Assembly: GCF_040712315.1 (NCBI RefSeq)
Contig: NC_134017.1
Location: forward strand, 48,915,636-48,979,635
Direction of reading: 5' to 3'
Source: Castanea sativa
Lineage: Eukaryota > Streptophyta > Magnoliopsida > Fagales > Fagaceae
Length of the DNA: 64,000 bases
Below the pieces are notes generated by a model. That model was not told where the DNA came from. It was given only the letters and a program-made list of their open reading frames with translations, and ran no database searches. Below, piece after piece: positions 23,977 to 35,648 of this stretch. Every line of letters begins with the position of its first letter. The stretch's first letter is position 1. The translations under genes and the position numbers were made by a program.

Positions 23977-24894
23977 GTGTTATCTACGGATGCGGTGGTA
24001 GAAGGGGCAAAGTGTGAGGAATTAGAAAAAATTATTGGTGATGATGAGGAGAAGTTTATCCTGGTCGGAGTTCAGTTGCCTCCTCAAGAAAAGGAAAAGC
24101 TGATAGTTTTTCTTAGGAAAAATATTGACGTGTTTGCATGGAGTGCTTACGAGGCTCTTGGGGTTGATCCAAGTTTTATTTGCCATCATTTAAACGTCAA
24201 TCCATCTGTCATCCCTAAAAAGCAACCACCTCGGCGCTTATCTAAGGAATATTCTAATGCTGTCAAAGAGGAGGTGCTCAAGCTTAAATAGGTTGGGGCC
24301 ATAAAAGAAGTGTTTTATCTTGAGTGGTTGGCCAATGTAGTGGTGGTGAAGAAGAAATATGGGAAGTGGCGAGTATGTGTAGACTTCACAGATTTAAACA
24401 AAGCTTGCCCAAAGGACCCCTTTCCCATGCCTCAGATAGATCAATTAATGGATGCAACTGTAGGCCATCCTCGGATAAGCATTTTAGATTTTATCCAAGG
24501 ATATCATCAAATACCATTAGCTCTAGATGATCAAGAGAAAACTGCTTTCGTTACACCTACTGGGAATTATCATTACAAAGTTATGCCCTTTGGATTGAAA
24601 AATGCAGGGGCTACTTATCAGAGGCTGATGACCAGGATGTTTGTACCTCAACTAGGAGAAAGTATTGAGGTCTACATAGATGATATAGTGGTAAAGAGTA
24701 AAGTAGAGTCCGAGCACGTAGATGAAATCAGAAATATTTTTAGGATACTGAGGAAACACAAGTTGCGCCTTAATGCTTCTAAGTGTTCCTTTGGCATCGG
24801 CTCTGGAAAATTTTTGGGTTATATGGTCACCCATCGTGGAATTGAAGTTGACTCTAATCAGATTAGAGTAATTAACAATCTACAGCCTCCTTGA
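23977..24894 (+). pseudogene. RE2 reverse transcriptase, core nearly intact
   Basis: The N-terminal segment IDVFAWSAYEALGVDP lies at about 24124-24171. One TAG at 24289-24291 precedes a 194-codon open stretch (24310-24894). That stretch carries VVVKKKYGKWRVCVDF, NKACPKDPFPMPQIDQL, LDFIQGYHQIPLA, YHYKVMPFGLKNAGATYQR, catalytic YIDD within EVYIDDIVVKSK, and [20 protein letters not shown]. The finger, palm and YxDD parts are intact. The surrounding polyprotein is broken, so no function is expected. Confidence 0.9.
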
Positions 24895-25500
24895 AATCCC
24901 AAAGAGGTCTAAAAGTTTATAGGAATGACTGTTGCTTTAAATCAATTCATTTCTCAGTCAACAGACAAGGGTAGGCCCTTCTTCCAATTGTTGCATAAGT
25001 GGAAGGGATTTGAGTGGACCGAGGAATGTGCCTTGGTCTTCTAGCAATTGAAAGAGTATCCTCCTTGGCCACCCATTATGTCCAAACTCCAGAAGGAGGA
25101 GGTACTATTTGCTTACATTGATGTAGCCTCTCATGCAGTAAGCCTGGTGTTGATATGGGTTGATGATGGGGTACAAAGACTAGTTTATTATGTAAGCAAA
25201 TCGTTGCATGAAGCAGAGGTTCGTTATCTACCATTGGAGAAAGCCATTTTGGCAGTGGTGCATGCTACATAAAAGCTCCCTCACTACTTCCAGGCTCACA
25301 TCGTTGTGGTTCTCATCCAACTTCCTCTTCAATCACTGCTTCAGAAAGCTGACTACACAGGGAGGATTGCAAAATGGGGAACAATCTTGGGAGCTTTTGA
25401 TATCAAGTATATGCCTTACACCTCCATTAAGGGATAGGTCCTTGCAGATTTGGTGGCCAAGTTTACTGAGTTTCCAATAGAGGAGGACAGGGAAAAGTAG
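24895..25500 (+). pseudogene. RE2 RT-linked RNase H, nonsense codons
   Basis: In the same frame as RT: LLHKWKGFEWTEEC, LFAYIDVASHAVSLVL, LVYYVSKSLHEAEVRYLPL, EKAILAVVHAT, then KLPHYFQAH. Stops fall where relatives have Gln (near 25042, 25270 and 25436). The domain is complete in length but not translatable. Confidence 0.82.
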
Positions 25501-25539
25501 TGCATGGGTGGAAAATCAGATGGTGTGGTCTCCCTGCAA

Positions 25540-25965
25540 GATCCCTTTTAGAGGGTATACATCGATGGTGCTAGAAATCAAAGGGGATTTAGAGTGGGGC
25601 TAGTTGTAGTATCCTCTAAAAAGATCATCATTGAGAAATCTCTAAGGTTGGGCTTTTCAGCCACAAACAATGAGGTTGAGTATGAGACTCTGTTGATGGC
25701 AATGACTATGGTTCAAAAAATGGAAGGAAAAATAGTGGAGGTATTTTCAAATTCAAGATTGGTTGCAAGCCAAGTAAAGGGAGAGTTGGAATCTAGGGAT
25801 TTGAGAATGCAAGAGTATTTGAATCAAGTTAGGCGCTTGCAATTAAGGTTTGAGTCTTTCACCTTATAACAAATCCCTACACATGCTGACTCTCTTGCCA
25901 CTCTTACAACCTCCTCGGCACAGAGTCTACCTCAAATTATCCTGGTTGAGTATTTATCTAAGCCT
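25540..25965 (+). pseudogene. RE2 second (archaeal-type) RNase H
   Basis: RVYIDGARNQRGFRVGLVVV from about 25553, LRLGFSATNNEVEYETLL, EVFSNSRLVASQVKGELE, then HADSLATLTTSSAQSLP. Stops occur near 25549 and 25867. The D, E and final D positions are mostly visible; the second catalytic Asp is in FSNS rather than the YSDS of RE3, a likely loss. Confidence 0.75.
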
Positions 25966-27246
25966 ACTGAGATAAAAAGGGAGAAGGCCCAGATTTACCA
26001 AATTAGGATGAGGCCTAGTTGGATGGATCCTATTGTGCTGTTCCTTAAGGATAACATCTTGCCCGAGGAGAAGGGGGAGGCTGATAAAGTGTGAAGAAAA
26101 GCTCATCGGTTCTGGTTGTCAAAGGATCAAAAGTTATACAAGCGCTCTTTTTCTGGGCCATATTTGCTGTGTGTCCATTCTGAGACAGTGGAACCACTCT
26201 TGGAAGAGCTACACGAAGGAATTTATGGAAGTCATACACGAGGTAGATCACTGTCTCACAGGGCTCTCACTCAAGGGTATTGGTGGCCAAATATGCAAAA
26301 GAAAGCACATGAATATGTGAAGAAGTGTGACCAATGTCAGAGATTTGCTCTAAACATTCATTAGCCAGGGGGTGTCCTTAATCCTTTGTCTAGTCCCTGG
26401 CCTTTTGCTCAATGGGGCTTGGACATTATAGAGCCATTCCCTAAAGCAGCAGGGAAAAGGAGATGACTTTTGGTCGGCATTGATTACTTTACCAAATGGG
26501 TTGAAGCCGAACCACTGGAAAATATTAGGGATGTGGATGCCATGAGATTTGTATGGAAGAATATAGTCACTCAATTTGGGATTCCTCATACCCTCATCTC
26601 GGATAATGGGCTTTAGTTTCATAGCAAGACTTTCAGGAAGTATTGTTGTGAATTGGGTATCAAGAATAGGTACTCAACTCCGGCTTATCCACAAGGGAAT
26701 GGGCAGACCAAGGTTGTTAATAAGGTCATAGTAAATGGGCTCAAGAAGAGGTTGGATGATGCAAAAGGTAAATAGGTGGAAGACCACATGTTCTCTGGAC
26801 GTATCAGACTACCCCTCGTAGGTTAACAGGGGAAACATCCTTCTCGATGACTTATGGGGCTGAGGCTGTGATTCCTCTAGAGACTAGATTCCTAACGCTG
26901 AGAACAAACTTGTTCACTCTAGACAGCAATGACAACCTACTAGAAAAGAGCCTAGATTTAATTGAAGAATAGAGAGAAAATGCCATGGTTAGCATATTAT
27001 CAAAAGAAATTCAAATAGGGATATGACTCAAGTGTGAGGTTAAAGCCATTAGCCCCTGGGGACTTGGTATTAAAAAAGGTTGTAGGTACTTCAAAAAACC
27101 CAGCGTGGGGAAAGTTATGGCCCAATTGGGAAGGGTCATACTGTATCACCTCGGTACCTGGTATAGAGGCTTATTTCCTAGAAGATTTAGACGAGAATGT
27201 CATACCACGTCCTTGGAATGTAAATAACCTACAAATGTATTATTAA
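25966..27246 (+). pseudogene. RE2 integrase, catalytic Glu replaced
   Basis: Zinc-binding part: ELHEGIYGSHTRGRSLSH and KKCDQCQRF. Core: WGLDIIEPFPKAAGKRR, then a stop in place of Trp; IDYFTKWVEAEPLENIRD; FGIPHTLISDNGL; then a stop in place of Gln. At about 26700 the motif reads NGQTKVVNK where RE1 and RE3 have NGQAE, so the third catalytic residue is Lys. The C-terminal 70-codon stretch 27034-27246 (MRLKPLAPGDLVLKKV...NVNNLQMYY) is open. Confidence 0.87.
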
Positions 27247-27248
27247 TA

Positions 27249-28535
27249 ATGAAAGGCAACTTTGCCATGTTTTTATTTCTGACATTATGTGTTGTGTTTA
27301 TTATTTGTGTGAATATTAAACAGAACCTCGGTCATCTCTGGTTCCTCGGATCACATACCTTTGGTAAATTAGTATTCTTGTTTATTTGTTCAAGAATCAA
27401 ACAAAACATTGGTCATGCCTGGCTCCTTGGACCACATATCTTTGGTAAATTGATATTTCTTATTATTTATTTAAATATTAAACAGAACCTCGATCATGTC
27501 TGGTTCCTCAGACCACATACCTTAGGTAAATTAATATTCTTGATTATTTGTTTAAGTATCAAACAGAACCTTGGACATGCCTGGGTTCTCGAACCACATA
27601 CCTTGGGTAAATTGATATTTCTTATTATTTGTTTGAATATTAAACAGAACTTTAGTCATGTCTGGTTCCTCAGACCACATACTTTGGGTAAATTAGTACC
27701 CTTGATTATTTGTTTAAGTATCAAACAGAATCTAGGTTATGTTTGGTTCTTTGGACCACATATCTTGGATAAATTAGTATTCTTGATTATTCGTTTAAGT
27801 ATCAAATAGAACATTGGTCATGCCTGGGTCCTCGGACCACATACCTTGGGTAAATTGATATTTCTTATTATTTTTTTGAATATTAAACAGAACCTCGGTC
27901 ATGTCTGGTTCCTCGGACCACATACCCTGGGTAAATTAGTACTCTTGATTATTTTTTTAAGTATTAAACAAAAATTTGGTTATGCCTGGTTTCTCAGACC
28001 ACATACCTTGAATAAATTAGTATTTTTGATTATTTGTTTAAGTATCAAACAGAACCTTGGTCATGCTTGGATCCTCAGATCACATACCTTGGGTAAATTG
28101 ATATTTTTTATTATTTGTTTGAATATTAAACAGAACATCGGTCATGTTTGGTTCCTCAGACCACATACCTTGGGTAAATTAGTATTCTTGATTATTTGTT
28201 TAAGTGTCAAACAGAACATTGGTCATGCCTGGATCCTCGGACCACATACCTTGGGTAAATTGATATTTCTTACCATTTGTTTAAATATTAAACAGAACCT
28301 CGGTCATGTCTGGTTCCTCGGACCACATACTTTGAGTAAATTAATACTCTTGATTATTTGTTTAAGTATCAAACAGAATATTAGTCATGCTTGGTTCCTC
28401 GGATCACATACCTTGAGTAAATTGATATTTCTTATTATTTGTTTGAATATTAAACAGAACCATGGTCATGCTTGGCTTCTTGGACCACATACCTTGTGTA
28501 AATTAATGCTCTCTAAGCAAATGTTTATGTGTTAA
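27249..28535 (+). repeat. RE2 81-bp tandem repeat with an open reading frame
   Basis: About 16 units of 81 bp in alternating pairs (GAATATTAAACAGAACC type and AAGTATCAAACAGAAC type). All eight consecutive spacings I measured between 27311 and 27878 are 81. Because 81 is 27 codons, one frame stays open from ATG 27249, three bases after the integrase stop, to 28535, with a single TAG at 27807-27809. The repeat peptide contains NIKQNLGHVWFLGPHTLGKL. Related to the RE1 repeat. Coding status is uncertain; I treat it as a 3' repeat block. Confidence 0.9.
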
Positions 28536-28985
28536 ACAGAACCATAGTCATGTTTGATTCCTCAGACCATATGCTGTGAGTAAATTAACATCTACCACTG
28601 TTATGATATACTGTTAAGTGGCTGAGCAGGTAAAACTGTAAGTAAGTATATGTTTTACCATTAGTTAAGGTTAAAAAGAGAAACCTAAAGCACATGTTGT
28701 TAAATCAATTACTTGTTCCAAGCATGTAAGGTATGAATTTGAAGTCAAAATTGCTTTTCATTGAAGATTGTAGACTTGGAAGGCTTAGCTTGTTCTGTGA
28801 CTGATTATGTAAGTTGTAGCAGTTATACTATCACTTGTACAAAAGAGTGTTAAGATCAAGGATATAGGCATGTTTTAAATCTGATGAAATTGTATCTCAT
28901 TCTTATATCAATTAAGTGTAAGGTAAAGCGAAGGTTACATTAGAATTTACACAAGCACCACATGTAAAGGAGAAAATTCATAACT
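28536..28985. other. RE2 spacer after tandem repeat
   Basis: One more decayed repeat unit to about 28620, then AT-rich sequence without a recognisable feature. Confidence 0.5.
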
Positions 28986-28989
28986 GTCA

Positions 28990-31589
28990 TTAAATTAGGC
29001 CTTGGGAAAGGAAAAATAAGTACAAGCTTTGAAGATATAAACTACATTTACATGAAAACAAAAGTCTATAGATTTTTAGCCTAAGCCCTATTTGATCTGA
29101 GGGTTGTCCTTCCCTATGGTCTTGGTGGACTTGGCAGTTTTTAGCAGCTGTGGAGGCTGTACCTTTGCCCTTGGGGTCCTCCTTGACAGGCATGGGAAGG
29201 GTAGCTAGAACAATCTCAAGGTTTTTAGAGGCCTCTTTACCCTTAGAAGGGTCTTGGAGCGCAGCTGGAGGCTTGGTAGCTTTAGGAACCACTCCTTTGG
29301 TTATATCTTTTTCTTTCTCAATGGTCTTAACTTGTTTTGCTTCCTTAGGAGGACTGCTGGAAGAGGGGAGGACCTTGGCAGGGCTGTTCTTGTCAATATC
29401 TGTCTTTTTGGAGGCAGTGTCAGAATTGGAGCTTGAGGAGCTTGATGCATGGATGGCTGGGAGGTAGTAGACATTCTCTGCTCTCCTAAGGGTAGAGGAG
29501 GCCTTAACCCCAACTTGGTTGAAGGCCTTATTTCACACTTGGAGGCAGTAAATCCTACATACCTCAAAGACTTCAGCCGTGAGAGCCTCCTTAGTCTCTA
29601 ATACCCCAACGTCATAGCCATCTTGCTCTGGCTTCTCCACAACCTTCTTTGCCTCATCTAGCTTTGTCTTCAAGGTTTTTAATTGATCATTAGCAGCAGC
29701 TAGTTGGTCCTCGATCTGGCGGAGCTGTTTGCATTGACTCTTTGCCTGCCTTTCAACTCCTTCTAAGGTAGCCTTGACGCTCTTTTTGTCTCGGTCGGCC
29801 TCTGTTAACTTGGTATTCAGCTCTTGAATCCTCTTCTCTGCCACATTAAAGGCATCCGCAGCAGTGATACGCCTGCCCTCCTCGTCCTTCATCTGCCTAT
29901 GGAAGCTGTTCACCAACTCCTTAGCTCTGTGTGCAGCTTGAACAGCCTTTCAAGGAAAGAAGTATAACTGTTAGAGAAAATAGTTATAATTTTGAATATA
30001 AGAAAGCTAGTTAATAAACTTACCAGGGCAAGGTCCCTCTTCAAGCTGAGGAACACTTTATGTTTCCTCATTGACCTCAGGTCGGCCATATCCCTAGGCA
30101 GTAGTAAAGCCTGTTCCACGGCGTTGGCCAAGTATCCAAACTTCCCATGCTGGAAGTCCCTGACAGAAGCATTGGTGGGTATGGGAGCTCCGTCCAACAT
30201 TATAGAAGGAGTCCAAGTTGGAACTTTGGCTTGATGGTCACTCTTCTTGTCCACAATGGCCCCTTCGTTGGAGGACCTTGTCTGTGTTATCTTGGCTTGT
30301 TTGGCCCCCTTTTGGGCCTCAGTTCCCTTGGAGGGATGAATTTTTCCTTTCTTCCACCACCTCATTGCCTTTCTGATCCCTCTTCCTCTTCTTGTCAGCA
30401 GGATCGAGTTGGAGAGCTTGAGTGGATGAAGGAGTGGGAGGCTTGGTCTGGGTTGCCTTTTTTGGCGCATTGCCCCCAGCATGGGGCTTTAGTAGGTCAT
30501 AAAGGCTTGATCTTGCCTTGCGTTGTAGCACTATGGCATCAGGAATGGTGAAAGCTTCCTGGGTATAGCTTACTTGAGACGAGGGAGGTTGGCCAAGATC
30601 ACCAGCTGGGATTTCTAAGGACTGGGGCTAGTTGAAGACCTCGAAGTCGTCCTCGGAGTTTGAGACATCGATTACTTCTTCTTCTTCTTATTCTTCTTCT
30701 TTGATTACTTGTAGGGAAGGAGTTACTTCTTCCTTGACTGCGAATTGGAAGGTAGCTCTACTTGCTGTACACCTTGGGCACTTGGAAGTTGGTTGATATT
30801 AGATCATAGCCGAGGATGAGATGGGTTGCTCTTAATTGCCCGTCCCTGTAGACAAAGACCTTGGCCTTGAGTACTTTGTTCAGATTTACCTCGTTGACAA
30901 GGTTGAAGTTCGGGATAGCAGAGTACTTGTCTACAAACCCATCAAAAACAGAAAACACTGTTAGAAAATAGCGCAAATCAAACAAAAGCTAAATTACAAG
31001 TACAAATAGGAAGAGTGAGTACAAAAAATGTTAGTGAGAAAAAAGGGGCGTTGTTAGAATAATAAACCTAGACTTAAGAACCCCACCAGGTGTCCCTTCT
31101 CTCGTCGGATAGTGAAGGCCATCGTGCCACTCCCCTGAGACGATTAGATAATCCTTACTTATACCTTTGTTGGACTCAGGGAGGCATGATTTGAGCTTGA
31201 CCTCAAGAACCCTAGTTTTTAGATAGTACCCCTGGCCTGTTAATTTGTGACGATTGTAAACCCAATTGACGTCATGGCGGGTGAGGTTCATGCCCATCTT
31301 CTCATTGATGGTGTTTTCACTACCTAAAATCCTAAACATATTGGAGGCACACCAGGTGGGGGAAAGCCTATGAGCCATTAGATAATCCCTAGTAACTCTG
31401 CCTATAGGGATTCTCATCCCTCTCTCGATAAAAGGTGATCATAGGGATTACTACTTCTCCCTCCTACCTCATGGTATGCTACTCCCCCTGTTTGCAATAC
31501 CTAATAGAGATCCTTAGTGAGATTCGATATCGAGCTTTAAAACTCTCTATACCTTCTGGGGTGTCTACTAGGTAAGCAAATCTACCCAT
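28990..31589 (-). pseudogene. RE2 antisense gene (two-intron extra ORF)
   Basis: Function unknown; homologous to the antisense genes of RE1 and RE3. ATG 31589 (MGRFAYLVDTPEGIESF). Exon 1 includes FIERGMRIPIGRVTRDYL, YYLKTRVLEVKLKSCLPES and SGEWHDGLHYPTREGTP. Intron A is 30931-31086 (GTGGGG...GTAG, 156 nt, phase 1). Exon 2 has DKYSAIPNFNLV, VYRDGQLRATHLILG, a KKRKRDQ basic patch and ends LLLPRDM...KRDLAL. Intron B is 29947-30023 (GTAAGT...AAAG, 77 nt, phase 0). Exon 3 starts AVQAAHRAKELVNSFHRQMK, is a long coiled coil (RIQELNTKLTEADRDK), then VGVKASSTLRRAENVYYLPAI and a charged tail. Exon 3 is open for 319 codons except one TGA at 29533. Exon 1 has one frame change plus stops, and exon 2 at least one change. 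Confidence 0.78.
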
Positions 31590-31718
31590 AACAGAGAAAA
31601 GGTGAAGATAATAAATGAACGGGGTGAAATTAGATGGGCCGAGGAAGAAAGGGCGCTAAATAAAAAGAAAGACAGAAGAGACCGAAGAGAAAAAAGGAGG
31701 AAGATATTGCTAGAGACA

Positions 31719-31812
31719 ACTTACAGGCGAGAAGAAAGGCTCCTCGGACTAGCTCTTAAGTTTTGAGAGTGCCAAAAGTGAAATAGTTGAAGCTTGTGAG
31801 CGATATATATAT
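31719..31812 (-). promoter_or_regulatory. Putative antisense promoter and leader donor in RE2
   Basis: On the minus strand TATATATA (31804-31812) is followed about 80 nt later by GTAAGT (31719-31724). A pyrimidine-rich stretch ending TTTATTTAG lies before the antisense ATG at 31589 and could be the acceptor. Confidence 0.45.
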
Positions 31813-31952
31813 GACAGGGAAAAGCAAGCGGGAAAACTCCTGCTCAAGTTCCCAAAAAATCTCTAGCTGTTGGATCTCCATCGTACCACAGACCGTAGGG
31901 AACATGGAGTCGCATAAATTAATTGCAGGTGCGTTCCGGATGCCGAAACTAT

Positions 31953-32757
31953 TGTAGGGATGGAAGGCTCAGGGGCGTATATTGGGCCGTGGGCCTTGTC
32001 CGAGGATGTTTAGCAGTCTAAGGATAATTAGATATTGGCTAAGACATACAAATTAGTAGGGTATGGAGGGATTCTAGCCATGAAGGTTTGGGAAGGTAGT
32101 CTAAGGAGAAATACCTCATCGGCTAAGCAAAGCAAAGGTCAAAAGGTTTGGTCTACCATCAAAAGCCATACTCCGGACGATTCTAATGGTAAGGATAAAC
32201 ATTAGGAGGGAATATGATAAGGGAAAGTTAAAAAATATCTAAGGAAAAAATGCTACCACCGCATTAAAAGCTATGTAACTAATTCTCTGGCCGCATTAAT
32301 GTGGAGGTGATACCTAAACAGTGATATACAGGCTTACAGCTACCTCCAAAGATTTCAGGAAGGTGCTGATAAGACAAGGATCAAAGCAAGCAACTTGACC
32401 TACATGTGGAGGGTGGAGAAGAAGCAAAAGAAGGAGATATAAGGAAGAAAGACACCATTATACAGGGATCATCTAGAAATCTGTAGGAAAAACACTGTAG
32501 CATTGAGAACTGTAATTGTAATGAAGTCTAAAAGAAATATATTCAAGAACTACTCTCCTCGGACTTTGGCGAGGAAGGATTTCTTTGCATAAAGCTTGTT
32601 TTTCTTTACTTTCTTACCATCTTTAATCCATTGTGAGCATTATTCAATTCATTGAAGCCTAGTTTTTAGCCCACTCTCTAAAAATTCTTTGTATTGGGCT
32701 CTTTGGGCTTTAATCCTTTCACCTGTTGGGTTTGGGATCCCAAAACCTGCCCTTACA
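31953..32757 (+). repeat. RE2 3' LTR
   Basis: TGTAGGGATGG...CCCTTACA, followed by TSD CTATT. Many transitions versus the 5' copy. TATA-like box at about 32438. The sequence just before it (GATGCCGAAACTAT) is a poor polypurine tract. Confidence 0.93.
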
Positions 32758-32762
32758 CTATT

Positions 32763-34496
32763 CTTTTCTTCTCGTGAAATTGTTCTTTTTCTCTCCTATA
32801 TATATTTCCTTTTGTGAGATTGGCATCCTTACTCGATAGATTGTAAATGAATGTATATTAGAAGGTTGTTCTTGAACCTTTGTGCAAGGAAGTGTGTCCG
32901 ACACAAAGAAGACACTATAGTCTCATCTTAGGGGTATTTCAACTTAAAAATCAGTCGCATTGAGTCCTTCTTCAAATGGAATGAATCTACTTTTAAAAAC
33001 AACATATTTACCTAATTTTATAGCATTATGAGATTGTACCAAACTTCTTTTTATTTTCTTCTTTTGATGATTATTCGGGATATATACGTGTCTGGTCAAA
33101 AACTTGCTTATCCACTATGATATATCCAAGAACAAATTCACATAACCTCCTCTCTCTTAAAAAAAAAAAGGACAAGGCCATGTCCAATAGCGACCTATGT
33201 AAATTAATGACCCAATCTACATAGAAACATTTTTCCAGATCTTTTTAAGTTTTAACCTCACCCTCAATTCTATTATTAAACCGATAGGTGTGGCATCAAC
33301 CATAGACTTTGGAGTTTCAACTGGGTCCCTAGTCCCTAGCATATAGGATCTGAGTTTGGGTAAATTGAATTTTATAAATAGAGGAGGATGACTATCTTTT
33401 TTACCATGAGGATGACCATCTTTATAAAAAGTAAACGGTTGGCTTATGATGGGATAAGCTTCTTAGACGCGTTTTCCGCCTTTTTGGTGCTTCTATTCCA
33501 CCAAATTAGAGCCCAAGTGGCAGACCATTACGTGACATGTAGTTCTCAACAATACCTTGTCCAAGCTGGACTGCCTTCTTTATTTCTTTTCCGTTTCCCT
33601 TGTAGCCTTTTTTTATTTTTCAATGCAAATCACTATCTGATTTGAATTGAAAGGCTCACCTATCCTACTATAGCATATTTTCCATGTAATAATAAAACAC
33701 ACGCATCGGAGAAATGTCCTATCAAATTCAGTTGCCAAACATTGACGGGGCTACCCAATTAAAGTTAAGTATAGGGTACCCACAATCCAATATTAAGGGT
33801 GTAACCCAACAATTTCAGATCAACTTACATCTTTATGAAAAACGTCACCTCCATGTAAAATCATTTGATTATATGATTAAAGTTAAATATTAGAGAGAAC
33901 ATTTTTCCCATTTAATTAAATGAATTTAAATATTATAAATCACCAACATGCTCACCCTACCTAAAACTCAACAGCTAGTTTGGACTATATTTGGACTGTT
34001 TTTAATCTTTGGTCAAGAAGCAGGCACTCAGATCAATTAGAAATAATACATTCAGAATCATAAAATATAAAAAGTCAGCTAGATAACAGGTGCTCTTTGA
34101 AAATTTGTACTTTTATTTTGGGAATTTGATATGATATATTGTTGTACCCTAGCTAATACAAAAATAAATAAATAAATAAAGATGAGCACAATGACTCATG
34201 TTGCTGATCATGCTCTCTAATTTTAGTAGAGACAAGAAATCTAAATTGATCTAAAGGGATTTATGTAGCAATATAAATCCCTAGAGAGAAAGGAAATGAA
34301 AGAAAGAAAATAAACAAATTAAACAAAACATATACTATCTATACATGTCATCAACTATTACAAAAATCTCTCTATTCTAAAGCTCACCTAAGCCAAAAGA
34401 ATTAGAGAAAACCCAAAATTTTAGAGACAAAAATAAACTCTGAGAACTATGTTTCAAAGAGAAAATGAAAGCAGCTAATCTTGAAGAGATCAATGA
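32763..34496. other. Intergenic, downstream of the CEP-like gene
   Basis: AT-rich. No gene or element recognised. The frame at 33388-33645 has no family features and lies in biased sequence. Confidence 0.5.
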
Positions 34497-34781
34497 TCAA
34501 TGGCCAACACCAGGGCTGGGGACAGAGCCTAGAATCCGATCAATGCTAATGAGGTGGCGCGAGATGAGCTTTTCATCAACCTCCACACCATGACCCTTCT
34601 TGCTAGGGGCTGAAGATGGCACTGTACCCTTAGGAAGGGCACTGAGAAACAAACCGTCACTCAAAGAATAGACTCTCTTCTTGCTTTCCTTCACATCTAG
34701 GAGCCTTCTGCCCTCTAAACATGAAACAAGTGCACCAAACACAACTAGGAAAATAAGGAGCGCACTGCTGAATTTAGCCAT
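34497..34781 (-). CDS. CEP14-like: CEP14-like secreted signalling peptide precursor
   Basis: Encodes 94 residues from ATG 34781. I prefer this to the in-frame start at 34865 because residues 1-24 (MAKFSSALLIFLVVFGALVS, then CLEG) form a typical signal peptide. The processed region begins near GRRLLDVKESKKR. A conserved middle block ALPKGTVPSSAPSKKGHG precedes the C-terminal peptide DRILGSVPSPGVGH, ending directly before the stop. The SVPSPGVGH end matches my knowledge of group II C-terminally encoded peptides (CEP13-15 type). Such peptides are secreted, proline-hydroxylated and sensed by leucine-rich-repeat receptor kinases. The resemblance of SAPSKKGHG to PIP-type SGPS motifs is noted. Single exon, uninterrupted. 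It looks like the only intact host gene here. Confidence 0.82.
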   Translation of the reverse strand: MAKFSSALLIFLVVFGALVSCLEGRRLLDVKESKKRVYSLSDGLFLSALPKGTVPSSAPSKKGHGVEVDEKLISRHLISIDRILGSVPSPGVGH

Positions 34782-34915
34782 ATTTTGAGAGAGAAAGAAA
34801 GAGTTGAGTGAGTGAATGAATGAAAATGTGGGTATTAATTGTTGTTTGTGAGGAAAGAAATGCAAGGAATTGAAAAAAGGTATGGTGGGGAGAGTTTTCT
34901 AAAGGGTAGGCCTTG

Positions 34916-34923
34916 TATATATA
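34916..34923 (-). promoter_or_regulatory. TATA box of the CEP14-like gene
   Basis: On the minus strand CTATATATAC lies about 135 nt upstream of ATG 34781, placing a start site near 34890 and a 5' leader of roughly 110 nt. Confidence 0.65.
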
Positions 34924-34983
34924 GTGTGATTGATAGAGAGAAAGAGAAAGAGAGAGACAGTGTGTTTGTTCATGCACTAACGC

Positions 34984-35035
<52 letters not shown>
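34984..35035. repeat. (GT)n-(GA)n compound microsatellite upstream of the CEP14-like gene
   Basis: About seven GT units followed by about eighteen GA units, 60-110 bp upstream of the TATA box on the gene's strand. GA/CT repeats of this type are common in plant core promoters. It could bind GAGA-binding factors, but that is inference. Confidence 0.85.
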
Positions 35036-35038
<3 letters not shown>

Positions 35039-35648
35039 TGCGGCTCAAGTCATCAGTGGTGGACAAGTCAAGAGTAAAAGGTTTGAAATTTCGAAGGAAT
35101 GGGGTTTGTTTGTGTATATATGTTTAAGCCTTGAGATTTCATACTACATATAAAACTTAAAACAATGTTAGAACGCCGCGTGGATGCAGATGGATTAGGT
35201 AGGTGAGAAGAGTGTGTTGAATTGAATTAGCTAAGACAGCATACTATACACTCGCCGGCCAAAGACCCCAGTTTAATTTCTACTTTCTTTGTAATTTCAT
35301 TTCATGCACCGTCAAAGTTCCCACACCCTTTGTATCTCGACTCGATCGGCTAAGCTGCAGCTCGAGTCGCATCTTGTACTGAATAGTGGTCAAGTGGGGT
35401 TTACCTAATCGTAAAAGGAGAATGATTGTTTCACACTTTCTACGCCTAATATACACACTTTTATCTGGTCTGTAACTATTTCGTTTGAAGTGTTTGGTTT
35501 GTAAACTCCGTTTTAAGTTATCTAATATTGCCTTTCTTATGCCAAAAAAAAAACACTTTTACGTTAAATCCTCATTAAAAAAAAAAAAAAATCATAATAA
35601 ACACATGATGTGTATAAAGGGAGTGTGAGACTATCAAAATTCTTGGCC
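35036..35648. other. 5' upstream region of the CEP14-like gene
   Basis: No second gene or mobile element recognised. AT-rich with A-runs near 35545-35592. Confidence 0.5.

Larger units (their letters stand above)
21091..32757 (+). mobile_element. RE2: full-length Tat-lineage Ty3/gypsy retrotransposon, decayed by nonsense substitutions
   Basis: Bounded by ~805-bp LTRs starting TGTAGGGATG and ending CCCTTACA, with a perfect 5-bp duplication CTATT at 21086-21090 and 32758-32762. Gene order equals that of RE1. By eye the LTRs differ at roughly a tenth of positions, mostly C/T and G/A, so it is the oldest of the three. Pol stays in one frame from 23701 to the end of integrase except near 26780-27030, and is interrupted by stops. 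Confidence 0.95.

Noticed and set aside
34839..35153. Plus-strand 104-codon frame opposite the CEP-like gene promoter
   Set aside because: Encodes an Arg/Glu run from the GA microsatellite; shadow of the promoter region.
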